A stretch of 64,000 nucleotides of DNA. Source: Blautia coccoides. Lineage in GTDB: Bacteria; Bacillota; Clostridia; Lachnospirales; Lachnospiraceae. Below are positions 52,304-60,081 of the stretch, in pieces. The stretch spans positions 1,801,001 through 1,865,000 of the forward strand of contig NZ_CP136422.1 of NCBI RefSeq assembly GCF_034355335.1, written 5' to 3'. Made by a program: the position numbers and the translations under genes. Every line of letters starts with the position of its first letter. The first letter of the stretch is position 1. The notes beneath the pieces were generated by a model. That model was not told where the DNA came from and made no database searches. It saw only the letters and a program-made list of their open reading frames with translations.

Positions 52304-52678
52304 ATGGAAGAGACAAAACATGTCCATACACACAGTCTTCCTGACGGAACGGTGATTGAGCATGTGCATGAAGATGCCGGCGCAGAGGGACATGGGCACT
52401 CCCATTCCCATACACACACCCACACCCATACAAAAGCGGTGCTGAACCGATTGTCCAGAGCCATCGGTCATCTGGAATCCATCCGCCGCATGGTGGAGGA
52501 CGGCAGAGACTGCAGTGAGGTGCTGATACAGCTTTCGGCAGTGAAGGCGGCGATCAATAATACGGGAAAGGTGATCCTGCAGGATCATATTGAGCACTGT
52601 ATCGTGGATGCAGTGGAGAGCGGGGATAAAGAAGCCCTGGAAGAATTAAATAAAGCCATTGACAGGTTTATGAAATAA
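52304..52678 (+). CDS. CsoR/RcnR-family metal-sensing repressor with His-rich N-terminus
   Basis: 124 residues, RBS GGAGG. The DUF156 four-helix domain (residues about 44-124) has the ligand set Cys70 (RDCSEVL), His95 and Cys99 (DHIEHCIVD), as in copper-sensing CsoR. The first 43 residues are unusual: HVHTH, HVHE and HGHSHSHTHTHTHT, a His-rich tail like those of nickel or cobalt proteins. It would repress a metal-efflux gene, but none is adjacent. It precedes mrp by 31 bases. Confidence 0.9.
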   Translation: MEETKHVHTHSLPDGTVIEHVHEDAGAEGHGHSHSHTHTHTHTKAVLNRLSRAIGHLESIRRMVEDGRDCSEVLIQLSAVKAAINNTGKVILQDHIEHCIVDAVESGDKEALEELNKAIDRFMK

Positions 52679-52709
52679 GGTATAAACCTCTGTGGGAAAG
52701 GAAAGAATC

Positions 52710-53552
52710 ATGAGTGAAGAAAAGAAACAATGCGACAGCAAGAGCTGTGATAAAAAAAGTTGTGAGGGATGCAGCCATGCAAAAGGCGGCGGAATCCCAA
52801 AAGAAGAGTTGAATGCATTCTCTGATATTAAGAAAGTTATCGGGGTTGTCAGCGGAAAAGGCGGCGTGGGCAAATCTTTTGTCACTGCGTCACTGGCCAA
52901 TGAGATGGCATCCAAGGGATATCGCGTAGGTATTCTGGATGCAGATATCACAGGACCATCTATTCCGAGAATGTACGGAATCAAAGGTTCCGCTACAGCC
53001 GATGACAACGGCATATATCCGATCCTGACAAAGAATGATATTAAAATCATGTCCATCAATCTGCTTTTGCCCCAGGAAGAGGCACCGGTTATCTGGAGAG
53101 GCCCGATTCTTGCAAATATGGTAAAACAATTCTGGACAGATGTAATATGGGGTGAACTGGATTATCTGTTTGTGGACATGCCTCCGGGAACAGGAGACGT
53201 TCCGCTGACTGTATTCCAGTCTCTGCCGGTGGACGGTATCGTCATCGTGTCATCTCCACAGGACTTGGTGCACATGATCGTGAGAAAGGCTTACAACATG
53301 GCCAAAATGATGAATGTGCCGGTTGTCGGTCTGGTGGAAAACTACAGCTTTGTGAAATGTCCGGACTGCGGCAAAAAAATTTATGTGTTCGGAGAGAGCA
53401 AAGTAGATGCCATCGGAGCGGAGCTGGGTGTTCCGGTTATTGCCAAGATGCCGCTGGAACCTGAACTGGCTGCCATCGTAGATGCCGGCGGTTATGCGGA
53501 TGTGATCAATGAATATCTGAAAGGTTCCATGAAATATCTGCCGAAAGCCTGA
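52710..53552 (+). CDS. mrp: Mrp/NBP35 family Fe-S cluster carrier ATPase
   Basis: 280 residues from ATG 52710, with GGAAAGGAAAG upstream. An N-terminal tail has CDSKSCDKKSCEGC, a Cys-rich segment as in NBP35-type carriers. The deviant Walker A SGKGGVGKS (about residues 50-58) and DMPPGTGD with the NTPase acid follow. A C-terminal CPDCGKKIYVFG pair (CxxC near residue 218) likely binds a bridging [4Fe-4S] cluster. It probably carries Fe-S clusters to apoproteins in the cytosol. Confidence 0.93.
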   Translation: MSEEKKQCDSKSCDKKSCEGCSHAKGGGIPKEELNAFSDIKKVIGVVSGKGGVGKSFVTASLANEMASKGYRVGILDADITGPSIPRMYGIKGSATADDNGIYPILTKNDIKIMSINLLLPQEEAPVIWRGPILANMVKQFWTDVIWGELDYLFVDMPPGTGDVPLTVFQSLPVDGIVIVSSPQDLVHMIVRKAYNMAKMMNVPVVGLVENYSFVKCPDCGKKIYVFGESKVDAIGAELGVPVIAKMPLEPELAAIVDAGGYADVINEYLKGSMKYLPKA

Positions 53553-53758
53553 GCGGACGGCTGATACAGTGACAAAATTTGAGTCTCTGATTTGGGAATA
53601 TTTCTCTGAGTAAAATGATATCTGGTATATCATGGATAAACTGAGACGTCAAACTGCACAGAACAGACAAGATTCGACAAAATATTTCCTGTTCATTTTG
53701 CTAAAAAACGCGATAAAATGACGGTTTTTGGTACAAGTAGGAAAATCTTGTCAAATTC

Positions 53759-53787
53759 TTGACAAATATAGGCATAGCTGTCATAAT
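53759..53787 (+). promoter_or_regulatory. Promoter of the HPr-like gene
   Basis: TTGACA (53759-53764), 17-base spacer, CATAAT (53782-53787). It is about 78 bases upstream of the ATG at 53865. Confidence 0.75.
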
Positions 53788-53864
53788 ACGTCCTAACAAT
53801 AAAGAATCAAGACATAACTAAAATATCAGTTGGCGTGTTGTTTCTTAAAGAAAGGATGGTAAAT

Positions 53865-54092
53865 ATGGTACAACGCCAGATTAAGCTGAATGAGACAGGC
53901 GACGTTAAGGAGTTTGTCAATGAGGCCAGTAAATACGAATTTGATATCGATGTTTTTTACAACAGAGTCATCATTGATGCGAAGTCAATCCTTGGAGTTT
54001 TAAGTATGGATTTGACACGCGTGCTCACGGTAAGATGTAATGGGCATGATGAGAAATTCGACAGATTTCTGGACAGATTTGCAATTCCTTAG
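53865..54092 (+). CDS. HPr/Crh-like phosphocarrier homologue lacking the active-site His
   Basis: 75 residues from ATG 53865, with AAAGGATGG upstream. The HPr fold is recognisable from the SILGVLSMDL segment, where Ser41 aligns with the regulatory Ser46 of HPr. The region that should hold the phosphocarrier His15 (GLHARPA in HPr) has no His (TGDVKEFVNEAS). This resembles Crh, which keeps the Ser site for HPr kinase but does not pass phosphate in the PTS. Inference: a regulatory HPr-like protein in carbon control or another role. Confidence 0.8.
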   Translation: MVQRQIKLNETGDVKEFVNEASKYEFDIDVFYNRVIIDAKSILGVLSMDLTRVLTVRCNGHDEKFDRFLDRFAIP

Positions 54093-54133
54093 AGGGGGAT
54101 TTCTCGGAAACTGATAAAATGATATGTTAATTT

Positions 54134-54175
54134 TAGGGCAGGAGACACGGATGTGGGCTTCTGCCCTTTTTTTGT
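54134..54175 (+). terminator. Terminator of the HPr-like gene
   Basis: GGGCAG pairs with CTGCCC around a 25-base loop, followed by TTTTTTT. Confidence 0.8.
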
Positions 54176-54189
54176 GGGGAGAAATAAGA

Positions 54190-54301
54190 GGACGGGGAAG
54201 CATGACGGATGCGGGTGGGAATAAGGGGACGGGGAAGCATGGCGGATACGGGAGGAAATAAGAGGACGGGGAAGCATGACGGATACGGGAGGAGGAGGGG
54301 A
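54190..54301. repeat. Three tandem copies of the start of the element-2 left arm
   Basis: GACGGGGAAGCATG begins at 54191, 54228 and 54265 (period 37), each followed by a CGGAT-CGGG segment. The third copy is the left arm of palindromic element copy 2; the first two have no inverted partner. Confidence 0.85.
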
Positions 54302-54473
54302 TTGCCTGTGGACGATGCACTCCGCTGGAGCCCAGCTAACCGGCTCCCAGTCACTAAGTTCATCGCGAGAGCGCTCTTCACTAAGTGTCTGGGGCAGGTG
54401 GATCTGGTCACCGCTCCGCGAAACACCGTCCACAGGCAATCCCCTCCTCCTCCCGTATCCGTCATGCTTCCCC
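54268..54473. repeat. Variable-arm palindromic element, copy 2
   Basis: Left arm 54268-54313 and right arm 54428-54473 are perfect 46-bp inverted repeats around a 114-base core. The core has CACTCCGCTGG, AGCTAACC, GGGGCAGGTGGATCT and CCGCTCCGCGAAACACC, as in copy 1. An inner stem pairs 54346-54358 with 54381-54393. The arms are unrelated to those of copies 1 and 3 beyond the terminal GGGAAGC. The right flank reads CTGGGGTTGGCTGTG. Confidence 0.88.
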
Positions 54474-54543
54474 TGGGGTTGGCTGTGGAACAGAAAAAGA
54501 TGTGATATAAGCCAAGGAAATGGGCTGTGGGAGAATAAGATTG

Positions 54544-54929
54544 GGTCAGAATGGGAAAGAGTCTGTGTTACCAAAAAGATGTGGTAAGAATGAGAAAATG
54601 TCTGTGTTACCAAAAGAGATGTGGTCAGAATGGGAAAATGTCTGTGGCAAAAAGATAGATGTGGTCAGAATGGGAAAGTGTCTGTGTGGCAAAAGAGAGA
54701 TGCGGTCAGAATGGGAAAGTGTCTGTATTACCAAAAGAGATGTGGTCAGAATGAGAAAATGTCTGTGTTACCAAAAGAGATGTGGTCAGAATGGGAAAAT
54801 GTCTGTGACAAAAAGATAGATGTGGTCAGAATGGGAAAGTGTCTGTGTGGCAAAAGAGAGATGCGGTCAGAATGGGAAAGTGTCTGTGTTACCAATAGAT
54901 GTGGTCAGAATGGGAAAATTGGCTGTGAG
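54544..54929. repeat. About ten tandem 40-bp repeats
   Basis: The consensus unit starts GGTCAGAATGGGAAA and continues with TGTCTGTGTTACCAAAAGAGATGT, in about ten copies of 38-41 bases (the last two shorter). Units 2-5 and 6-9 resemble each other pairwise, so a four-unit block of about 160 bases appears to have been duplicated. There are no unique spacers, so it is not CRISPR. Frames stay open through it but look unreal. It lies between palindromic element copy 2 and the helicase gene. Confidence 0.88.
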
Positions 54930-55027
54930 GAGAAAGGAATGCAGTATAAAGATAAATGTGTCTATGGAAGGAAAAGGGTGTGGGATGGGGTTGGGGATGT
55001 ACAGGAACATAGGTTCTGTGTTAGAAT

Positions 55028-57442
55028 ATGGGTATGAGTGAGATGAAAGAAGTTATTCGGATATCGGTTAGGAATTTAGTGGAGTTTATCCTGCGCAGCG
55101 GGAATTTGGATAACCGGAGGACAGTGTCTGCGGACCGGGAGGCTATGAGGAAGGGGAGTAAGGCGCACCGGAAGATCCAGAAGCAGATGGGATTGTCTTA
55201 TCGGGCGGAGGTTCCGCTTTTGTGGGAGGAAGAATTCGATGAATTTGTTGTCCGGCTGGAAGGCAGAGCGGATGGGATCATAGAGGAGAAGGATGGAGTT
55301 ACCATTGATGAGATCAAAGGTGTCTACCGGGATCTTGAATTTTTGGAAGAGCCTGTGCCGGTTCATAGGGCACAGGCTATGTGTTATGCTTATATTTACG
55401 GAACCCAGAAGGGACTGGAGCAGATAGGGGTACAGATGACTTACTGCCAGTTGGAATCTGAGCAGGTAAAGCGTTTCCGGGAAGAAATGTCTATGTCTGT
55501 GCTCAAAAAGTGGTTCTCGGATCTGATGGAACAATATTATAAGTGGGCTTATTTCCAGTACAGGAGAAGAATAGAACGCAGGGAGTCCATGCAGGGGCTG
55601 GAGTTTCCCTATGAGTACCGGGAAGGGCAGAAGAATCTGACGGCTGGGGTCTACCACACATTCAGGAGCGGGAAACAGTTGTTTATTCAGGCACCCACCG
55701 GAATCGGAAAGACTATGGCGGCTCTTTTTCCTGCTGTGAGAGCCGTGGGGGAAGGCTATGGGGATAAGATTTTCTATCTGACAGCCAAGACGATCACCAG
55801 GACGGTAGCAGAGGAGGCATTTTCAATTTTAAAAGGAAAAGGACTGTCGTATAAGACGCTTACCATCACTTCCAAGGAGAAAATGTGTTTGATGGATGAA
55901 GTGGAGTGTAATCCGGAGAAGTGTCCCTATGCAAAGGGACATTTTGACAGGGTGAATGATGCGGTATACGAACTGCTGACTGAGCAGGATACTTATCAGA
56001 GAGAAGTGCTGCTTGAACAGGCAGAAAAATGGCAGGTGTGTCCCTTTGAAATGTGTCTGGATACCTCTACCTGGGTGGATGCGGTGATCTGCGATTATAA
56101 TTATGTGTTCGATCCCAATGTGTATCTGAAACGTTTTTTCGGAGATGGTGTGAAGGGGGATTATCTGTTTCTCATTGATGAGGCCCATAACCTGGTGGAC
56201 AGAGGGCGGAATATGTACAGCGCGGTTCTCTGTAAAGAGGATTTTCTGGAAGTGAAGAAAGTTGTGAAAGAGCACAGCAGAAAGCTGGAGAGGATCCTGG
56301 AAAAGTGTAATAAGGTTTTGCTGGAATATAAGAGGGAATGCCAGGATGAGTACAGAGTGATGGAAAATATAGGCACTCTGGCACTGCAGCTTATGAATCT
56401 TCTGGGGGAGATGGAAAATTTCCTGGAGAGGGAGCAGGAGGAGAAAGTGCGCAGTGCAGTGCTGGAATTTTCCTTTGAGGTGCGGCATTTTTTGAATATG
56501 TATGACCTGCTGGATGAAAACTATGTGATTTATACGTACCATGGGGCAGAGGGGAGATTCTATCTGACGCTGTTCTGTGTAAATCCAAAAGTGAATCTGC
56601 AGGAATGCCTGAACAAGGGCAGAGGCACTGTGTTTTTTTCCGCCACACTGCTGCCTATGGGGTATTACAGGTCGTTGTTCAGCACAAGGGAAGATGATTA
56701 TGCTATCTGTGCCAGATCGCCTTTTCCCCGGGAGAACCTGAAGCTTATGATCGCTAGAGATGTGAGCAGTAAGTATACGAGACGGGGACAGGAGGAATAT
56801 GGAAAGCTGGCTCAGTATATTCTGCAGACAGTTACAGTGAAAAAGGGAAATTATATGGTGTTTTTCCCCTCTTATAAGATGCTGCAGGATGTGTATGAGA
56901 TTTTTGAGGAGAAGAGTTCAGGGATGGGTCTGCAGTCTGTGCTGCAGTCCGGGAATATGACGGAAGGGGAGAAGGAAGAATTTCTGGAACGGTTTGAGGG
57001 GGATCAGGACGGAACGCTTGTGGGATTTTGTGTGATGGGAGGCATTTTTTCTGAGGGGATCGATCTGACCGGGGAGAAGTTGATCGGGGCCATTTTAGTA
57101 GGGACAGGACTGCCCCAGGTGGGGTATGAGAGGGAAATATTAAAGAATTATTATGATGAGAAAAATAGGGCGGGATTCGAGTATGCCTATCGGTATCCGG
57201 GAATGAATAAGGTGCTGCAGTCTGCGGGAAGGGTGATCAGGACAAAAGAAGACAGAGGGATTGTTCTGCTTTTGGATGAGCGGTTTCTGCAGAGGGCTTA
57301 CAGAGAACTGTTTCCGGTGGAGTGGGGAGGGTATGAGATCTGTTCACTGGAGGATGAGAGAGGGAGAGTGGAGGAGTTTTGGGGGGATGTGTATGGGGAC
57401 GGGAAATCCAGGGCGCCGGGGGAGGCAGGGGACGTGTGTTGA
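55028..57442 (+). CDS. PD-(D/E)XK nuclease-XPD/DinG-type helicase fusion
   Basis: 804 residues; ATG 55028 is taken, but 55034 and 55043 are close alternatives because no good RBS is seen. The N-terminal 150 residues look like a Cas4/RecB-type nuclease: GRADGII near residue 79, TIDEIKG near 91-97 with Asp/Glu-x-Lys, then VHRAQAMCYAY. The helicase part has Walker A APTGIGKT (about 222-229), four Cys for an XPD-like Fe-S cluster (CLMDEVECNPEKC, CPFEMC region), the DEAH motif IDEAHN near 382, and motif VI QSAGRVIRTKEDRG near 735. It should unwind and cut damaged DNA. The last 14 codons are part of palindromic element copy 3. Confidence 0.9.
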   Translation: MGMSEMKEVIRISVRNLVEFILRSGNLDNRRTVSADREAMRKGSKAHRKIQKQMGLSYRAEVPLLWEEEFDEFVVRLEGRADGIIEEKDGVTIDEIKGVYRDLEFLEEPVPVHRAQAMCYAYIYGTQKGLEQIGVQMTYCQLESEQVKRFREEMSMSVLKKWFSDLMEQYYKWAYFQYRRRIERRESMQGLEFPYEYREGQKNLTAGVYHTFRSGKQLFIQAPTGIGKTMAALFPAVRAVGEGYGDKIFYLTAKTITRTVAEEAFSILKGKGLSYKTLTITSKEKMCLMDEVECNPEKCPYAKGHFDRVNDAVYELLTEQDTYQREVLLEQAEKWQVCPFEMCLDTSTWVDAVICDYNYVFDPNVYLKRFFGDGVKGDYLFLIDEAHNLVDRGRNMYSAVLCKEDFLEVKKVVKEHSRKLERILEKCNKVLLEYKRECQDEYRVMENIGTLALQLMNLLGEMENFLEREQEEKVRSAVLEFSFEVRHFLNMYDLLDENYVIYTYHGAEGRFYLTLFCVNPKVNLQECLNKGRGTVFFSATLLPMGYYRSLFSTREDDYAICARSPFPRENLKLMIARDVSSKYTRRGQEEYGKLAQYILQTVTVKKGNYMVFFPSYKMLQDVYEIFEEKSSGMGLQSVLQSGNMTEGEKEEFLERFEGDQDGTLVGFCVMGGIFSEGIDLTGEKLIGAILVGTGLPQVGYEREILKNYYDEKNRAGFEYAYRYPGMNKVLQSAGRVIRTKEDRGIVLLLDERFLQRAYRELFPVEWGGYEICSLEDERGRVEEFWGDVYGDGKSRAPGEAGDVC

Positions 57443-57612
57443 GATTCTCTCGACGCTCCGCCGGCATTCAGCTAACCTGCTCCCGGCTGCTAAATTCGTC
57501 AGCAATGGCTTCCTCATTAATCAGCCGGGGCAGGTGGATCTGACTACCGCTTCGCTTAACCTCGTTCATCTCAACACACGTCCCCTGCCTCCCCCGGCAC
57601 CCTGGATTTCCC
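57401..57612. repeat. Variable-arm palindromic element, copy 3
   Basis: Left arm 57401-57445 and right arm 57568-57612 match at 44 of 45 positions as inverted repeats around a 122-base core. The core shares CTCCGCCGG, CAGCTAACCTGCTCCC and GGGGCAGGTGGATCT with the other copies, but the inner stem (57482-57495 with 57516-57529) has different bases that still pair. The left arm lies within the helicase coding end (stop at 57440-57442). The right flank reads CTGGGGCTGGCTGTG. Confidence 0.88.
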
Positions 57613-57721
57613 TGGGGCTGGCTGTGCGGGAGGTGTAGGATTTGGAGGGGGATAGGGAGAAAAGAAAAAAGATGGTAAAAAAAGTGTTTAGGAATGCAGA
57701 AAATTAAAAATTGGATGGTGT

Positions 57722-57775
57722 GATGCCCTGTGGGGACGGTGATTGATGGCTGTCTCTGTGGGGTATTTTTTTGTG
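57722..57775 (+). terminator. Possible terminator between element copy 3 and LacI gene
   Basis: ATGCCC with GGGGTAT plus an inner GGGGAC/GTCTCT pairing (G-U pairs), followed by a run of seven T. The region 57613-57998 otherwise has only purine-rich sequence, an operator-like palindrome and a promoter. Confidence 0.55.
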
Positions 57776-57846
57776 GCGGGGAGGGTGGAAAATTGTGGAA
57801 TTATGTGAAAATAATAACGATATGATTTCCGTGTACAATGTGCATA

Positions 57847-57866
57847 ATGTGGCAAGGTTGCCACAT
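57847..57866. promoter_or_regulatory. Operator-like palindrome upstream of LacI gene
   Basis: ATGTGGCAA-GG-TTGCCACAT, 9-bp perfect arms with a 2-base centre. It lies 42 bases upstream of the -35 hexamer. This is typical of LacI-type operators. Confidence 0.65.
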
Positions 57867-57907
57867 ATTTGAAATCTGGTAACTATTAACGAAAATAATT
57901 TTAAGGG

Positions 57908-57937
57908 TTGAAATCTGTAAAACTATGGTTATATAAT
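57908..57937 (+). promoter_or_regulatory. Promoter of the second LacI/ABC operon
   Basis: TTGAAA (57908-57913), 18-base spacer, TATAAT (57932-57937). Confidence 0.75.
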
Positions 57938-58013
57938 ACGAAATATAAGATATAAAACAGAAAAAAATGTAGAAAGTATACAAAAGTTGTGAAAAGAGGT
58001 GAAATTTAAAGAA

Positions 58014-59105
58014 ATGCTTGAAAATATGGAATGTGAAAAAATTTCATATAAAAAGGATGAAAATGTGAAAAAAATCACAATGAAAAGGATTGCCGAAGAG
58101 GCCTCTGTGTCTGTTTCCTGTGTGGCAAGATGTGTGAATAACAGCGGGTATGTGGCGGAGGAAAAGAGGCGGAGGATCAGTGAGGTGATGGACAGGCTGC
58201 ATTACATTCCAAACCAGCAGGCAAAGTGTCTGCGGGACGGATGCTCGAAATTGATCGGTCATATTCATGTGACTTCAGAGGAGAATATTTTCTTTACAAA
58301 GATAGCTGCAACCATTGAGCGAGAAAGTTTTTCCAGAGGGTATAAGACAATTTCCATTGCCTTTGAAGAGGGCAATATGGAGATGGTGGAGAACCAACTG
58401 AGGGATCTGCTGGCCTACCGGGTGGATGGGATCATTCTGAACCCGGGCATCAACGGGAAGATTGTAAAGGAATTGGGAGAGAAGGTAAAGGGACTGACCA
58501 TTCCCATGGTGATGATTGAACGGCCTGCAGATGTGTATGAGGTGGAAAAGGTGCTGGTGGACAACACAGAGGGCAGTTATATTGCCACGGAGAAGCTGCT
58601 GGCAGCAGGGCACAGGAAGATCGTATATCTGGGAAGAGAGTCAGAGGAGCCTGTGGAGCAGGAACGCTATCACGGATATGTGCAGGCAATGCGCGGAGTG
58701 GATGATACATATGTGCAGAGGCATTCTTATTTTACGCAGGAGTATACCGTGGAACATGGATTCATGAAGTGTATGGAGATCCTGGAGGAGATGAAGGGGG
58801 ACATGCCCACTGCCATTTTCGCATCGTCGGATATTCTGGCGGCGGGGGTGCTGCGCGCATTGTATGAGAGAAATATAAAAGTTCCCGAAGATATCTCTGT
58901 GATCGGATATGATGATACCATTGCCAAGTTTCTTTCACCGCCGCTGTCCACCATGCGGCTGCCGGTCCGGGAAATCGCGGAGGCGGCTGTGGTGGCATTG
59001 ATCACAAAACTGGAGAAGCCGGGAGGAAACAGCGGGAACAGAACAGTAAAGATTGGACCAGTATACGTGGAACGGAATTCCGTCAGAGGCCTGAACAGGC
59101 AATGA
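58014..59105 (+). CDS. LacI-family transcriptional regulator
   Basis: 363 residues from ATG 58014, with AAAGAGGTGA upstream; GTG 57999 lies inside that RBS, and ATG 58080 would start at the helix-turn-helix itself. The DNA-binding segment is ITMKRIAEEASVSVSCVARCVNN, with the hinge following. The sensor domain includes VDGIILNPG, AAGHRKIVYLG, ASSDILAAGVLRALYERNIKVPEDISVIGYDDTIA and LSTMRLP. The N-terminus before the HTH is about 20 residues longer than usual. It likely regulates the adjacent sugar transporter. Confidence 0.92.
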   Translation: MLENMECEKISYKKDENVKKITMKRIAEEASVSVSCVARCVNNSGYVAEEKRRRISEVMDRLHYIPNQQAKCLRDGCSKLIGHIHVTSEENIFFTKIAATIERESFSRGYKTISIAFEEGNMEMVENQLRDLLAYRVDGIILNPGINGKIVKELGEKVKGLTIPMVMIERPADVYEVEKVLVDNTEGSYIATEKLLAAGHRKIVYLGRESEEPVEQERYHGYVQAMRGVDDTYVQRHSYFTQEYTVEHGFMKCMEILEEMKGDMPTAIFASSDILAAGVLRALYERNIKVPEDISVIGYDDTIAKFLSPPLSTMRLPVREIAEAAVVALITKLEKPGGNSGNRTVKIGPVYVERNSVRGLNRQ

Positions 59106-59133
59106 GGGCGGATATTGGAGAAGGAAGGGTACG

Positions 59134-60063
59134 ATGACTGAAAAAGGAAGGAAAGATAAGAAAAACGGGGTGGAGAAACTGGATAAACATACGCCGCTTC
59201 TCATGCTGCTTCCCGCAGCAGCGGCTGTTTTGCTGGTATCGGTATATCCCACATTAAAGACTATGTGGATGTCTTTTTTTGACAAACAGCTTTTGAAAAA
59301 AACGGTATCTTTTATAGGACTGTCCAATTACGGGACGGCTCTTAAAAATCCGGATACCTGGCAGGTGATCTTCAATACATTGTTTTTTGCGGCAGTGTCT
59401 TTGATCCTGGGGGTGGCGCTTGCTATGTTCATTGCCGTGAAGTTGATCAAGCCGTATCCCGGACGCGGCTTTTTCCGGGCGATGTTTCTGATTCCCTGGG
59501 TGACGCCTCCTCTGGTGGCCTCCTTTGTGTGGAGGACCATACTGAGTGCAAACTTCAGCCCTCTGAATTCTATTTTGCTGAAGCTGGGAATTGTGAAGGT
59601 GCCGGTGAGCTTTCTGGAGAGTACACAGACGTATTTCGGTTTTCTCTCGGTGCCGCTCATTATGATCACGCTCATAAATGTGTGGTCCATTTTCCCCTTC
59701 CTCATGGTGATGTTTATTGCCGGACTGCAGACTGTGCCTAAGGAGCTGTATGAGGCCGCCACTATGGACGGAGCGGGAAAGATAAAAAGCTTTTGGAAGA
59801 TCACAGTCCCATGTATCAGGCCGGTCATATCCGTGTCTGTGCTGTTGGAGCTGATCTGGCAGTTTAATAACTTTAATATCAGTTATATGGTGACACAGGG
59901 CGGGCCTTTGGGGCTGACTAAGCTGCTGGCTGTGGAAGTATACCAGCAGGCATTTACAAATTTCAGATACGGATATGCGTCAGCGGTCAGTGTGATCATG
60001 ATGTGCATTGCCCTGGTTCCGGCAGTTGTCTATATCCGTTCATCTCTGAAAGAAATAAGCTGA
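59134..60063 (+). CDS. ABC sugar transporter permease, MalF type
   Basis: 309 residues, RBS GGAGAAGGAAGGG. A long cytosolic N-terminus (EKGRKDKKNGVEKLDKHT) is followed by six membrane helices. The EAA loop PKELYEAATMDGAGKIKSFWKITVP near residue 205 contacts an ATPase encoded elsewhere. The order LacI, MalF, MalG, then (across an IS110 insertion) binding protein indicates a single sugar-import operon. Confidence 0.92.
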   Translation: MTEKGRKDKKNGVEKLDKHTPLLMLLPAAAAVLLVSVYPTLKTMWMSFFDKQLLKKTVSFIGLSNYGTALKNPDTWQVIFNTLFFAAVSLILGVALAMFIAVKLIKPYPGRGFFRAMFLIPWVTPPLVASFVWRTILSANFSPLNSILLKLGIVKVPVSFLESTQTYFGFLSVPLIMITLINVWSIFPFLMVMFIAGLQTVPKELYEAATMDGAGKIKSFWKITVPCIRPVISVSVLLELIWQFNNFNISYMVTQGGPLGLTKLLAVEVYQQAFTNFRYGYASAVSVIMMCIALVPAVVYIRSSLKEIS

Positions 60064-60081
60064 CGGCAGGGGGTGAAGAAA

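Noticed and set aside
54544..54929. CRISPR-like regular repeats
   Set aside because: Units are directly adjacent, degenerate and without unique spacers; no cas genes are near. It is a tandem repeat.
54209..55037. Open frames through the palindromic element and 40-bp repeats (for example 54621-55037)
   Set aside because: They exist because repeats lack stops; no RBS, the unit length is not a multiple of three, and the peptides resemble no domain.
41972..57612. Retron or integron attC interpretation of the palindromic elements
   Set aside because: No reverse transcriptase or integrase is present, and the attC core boxes are not evident.
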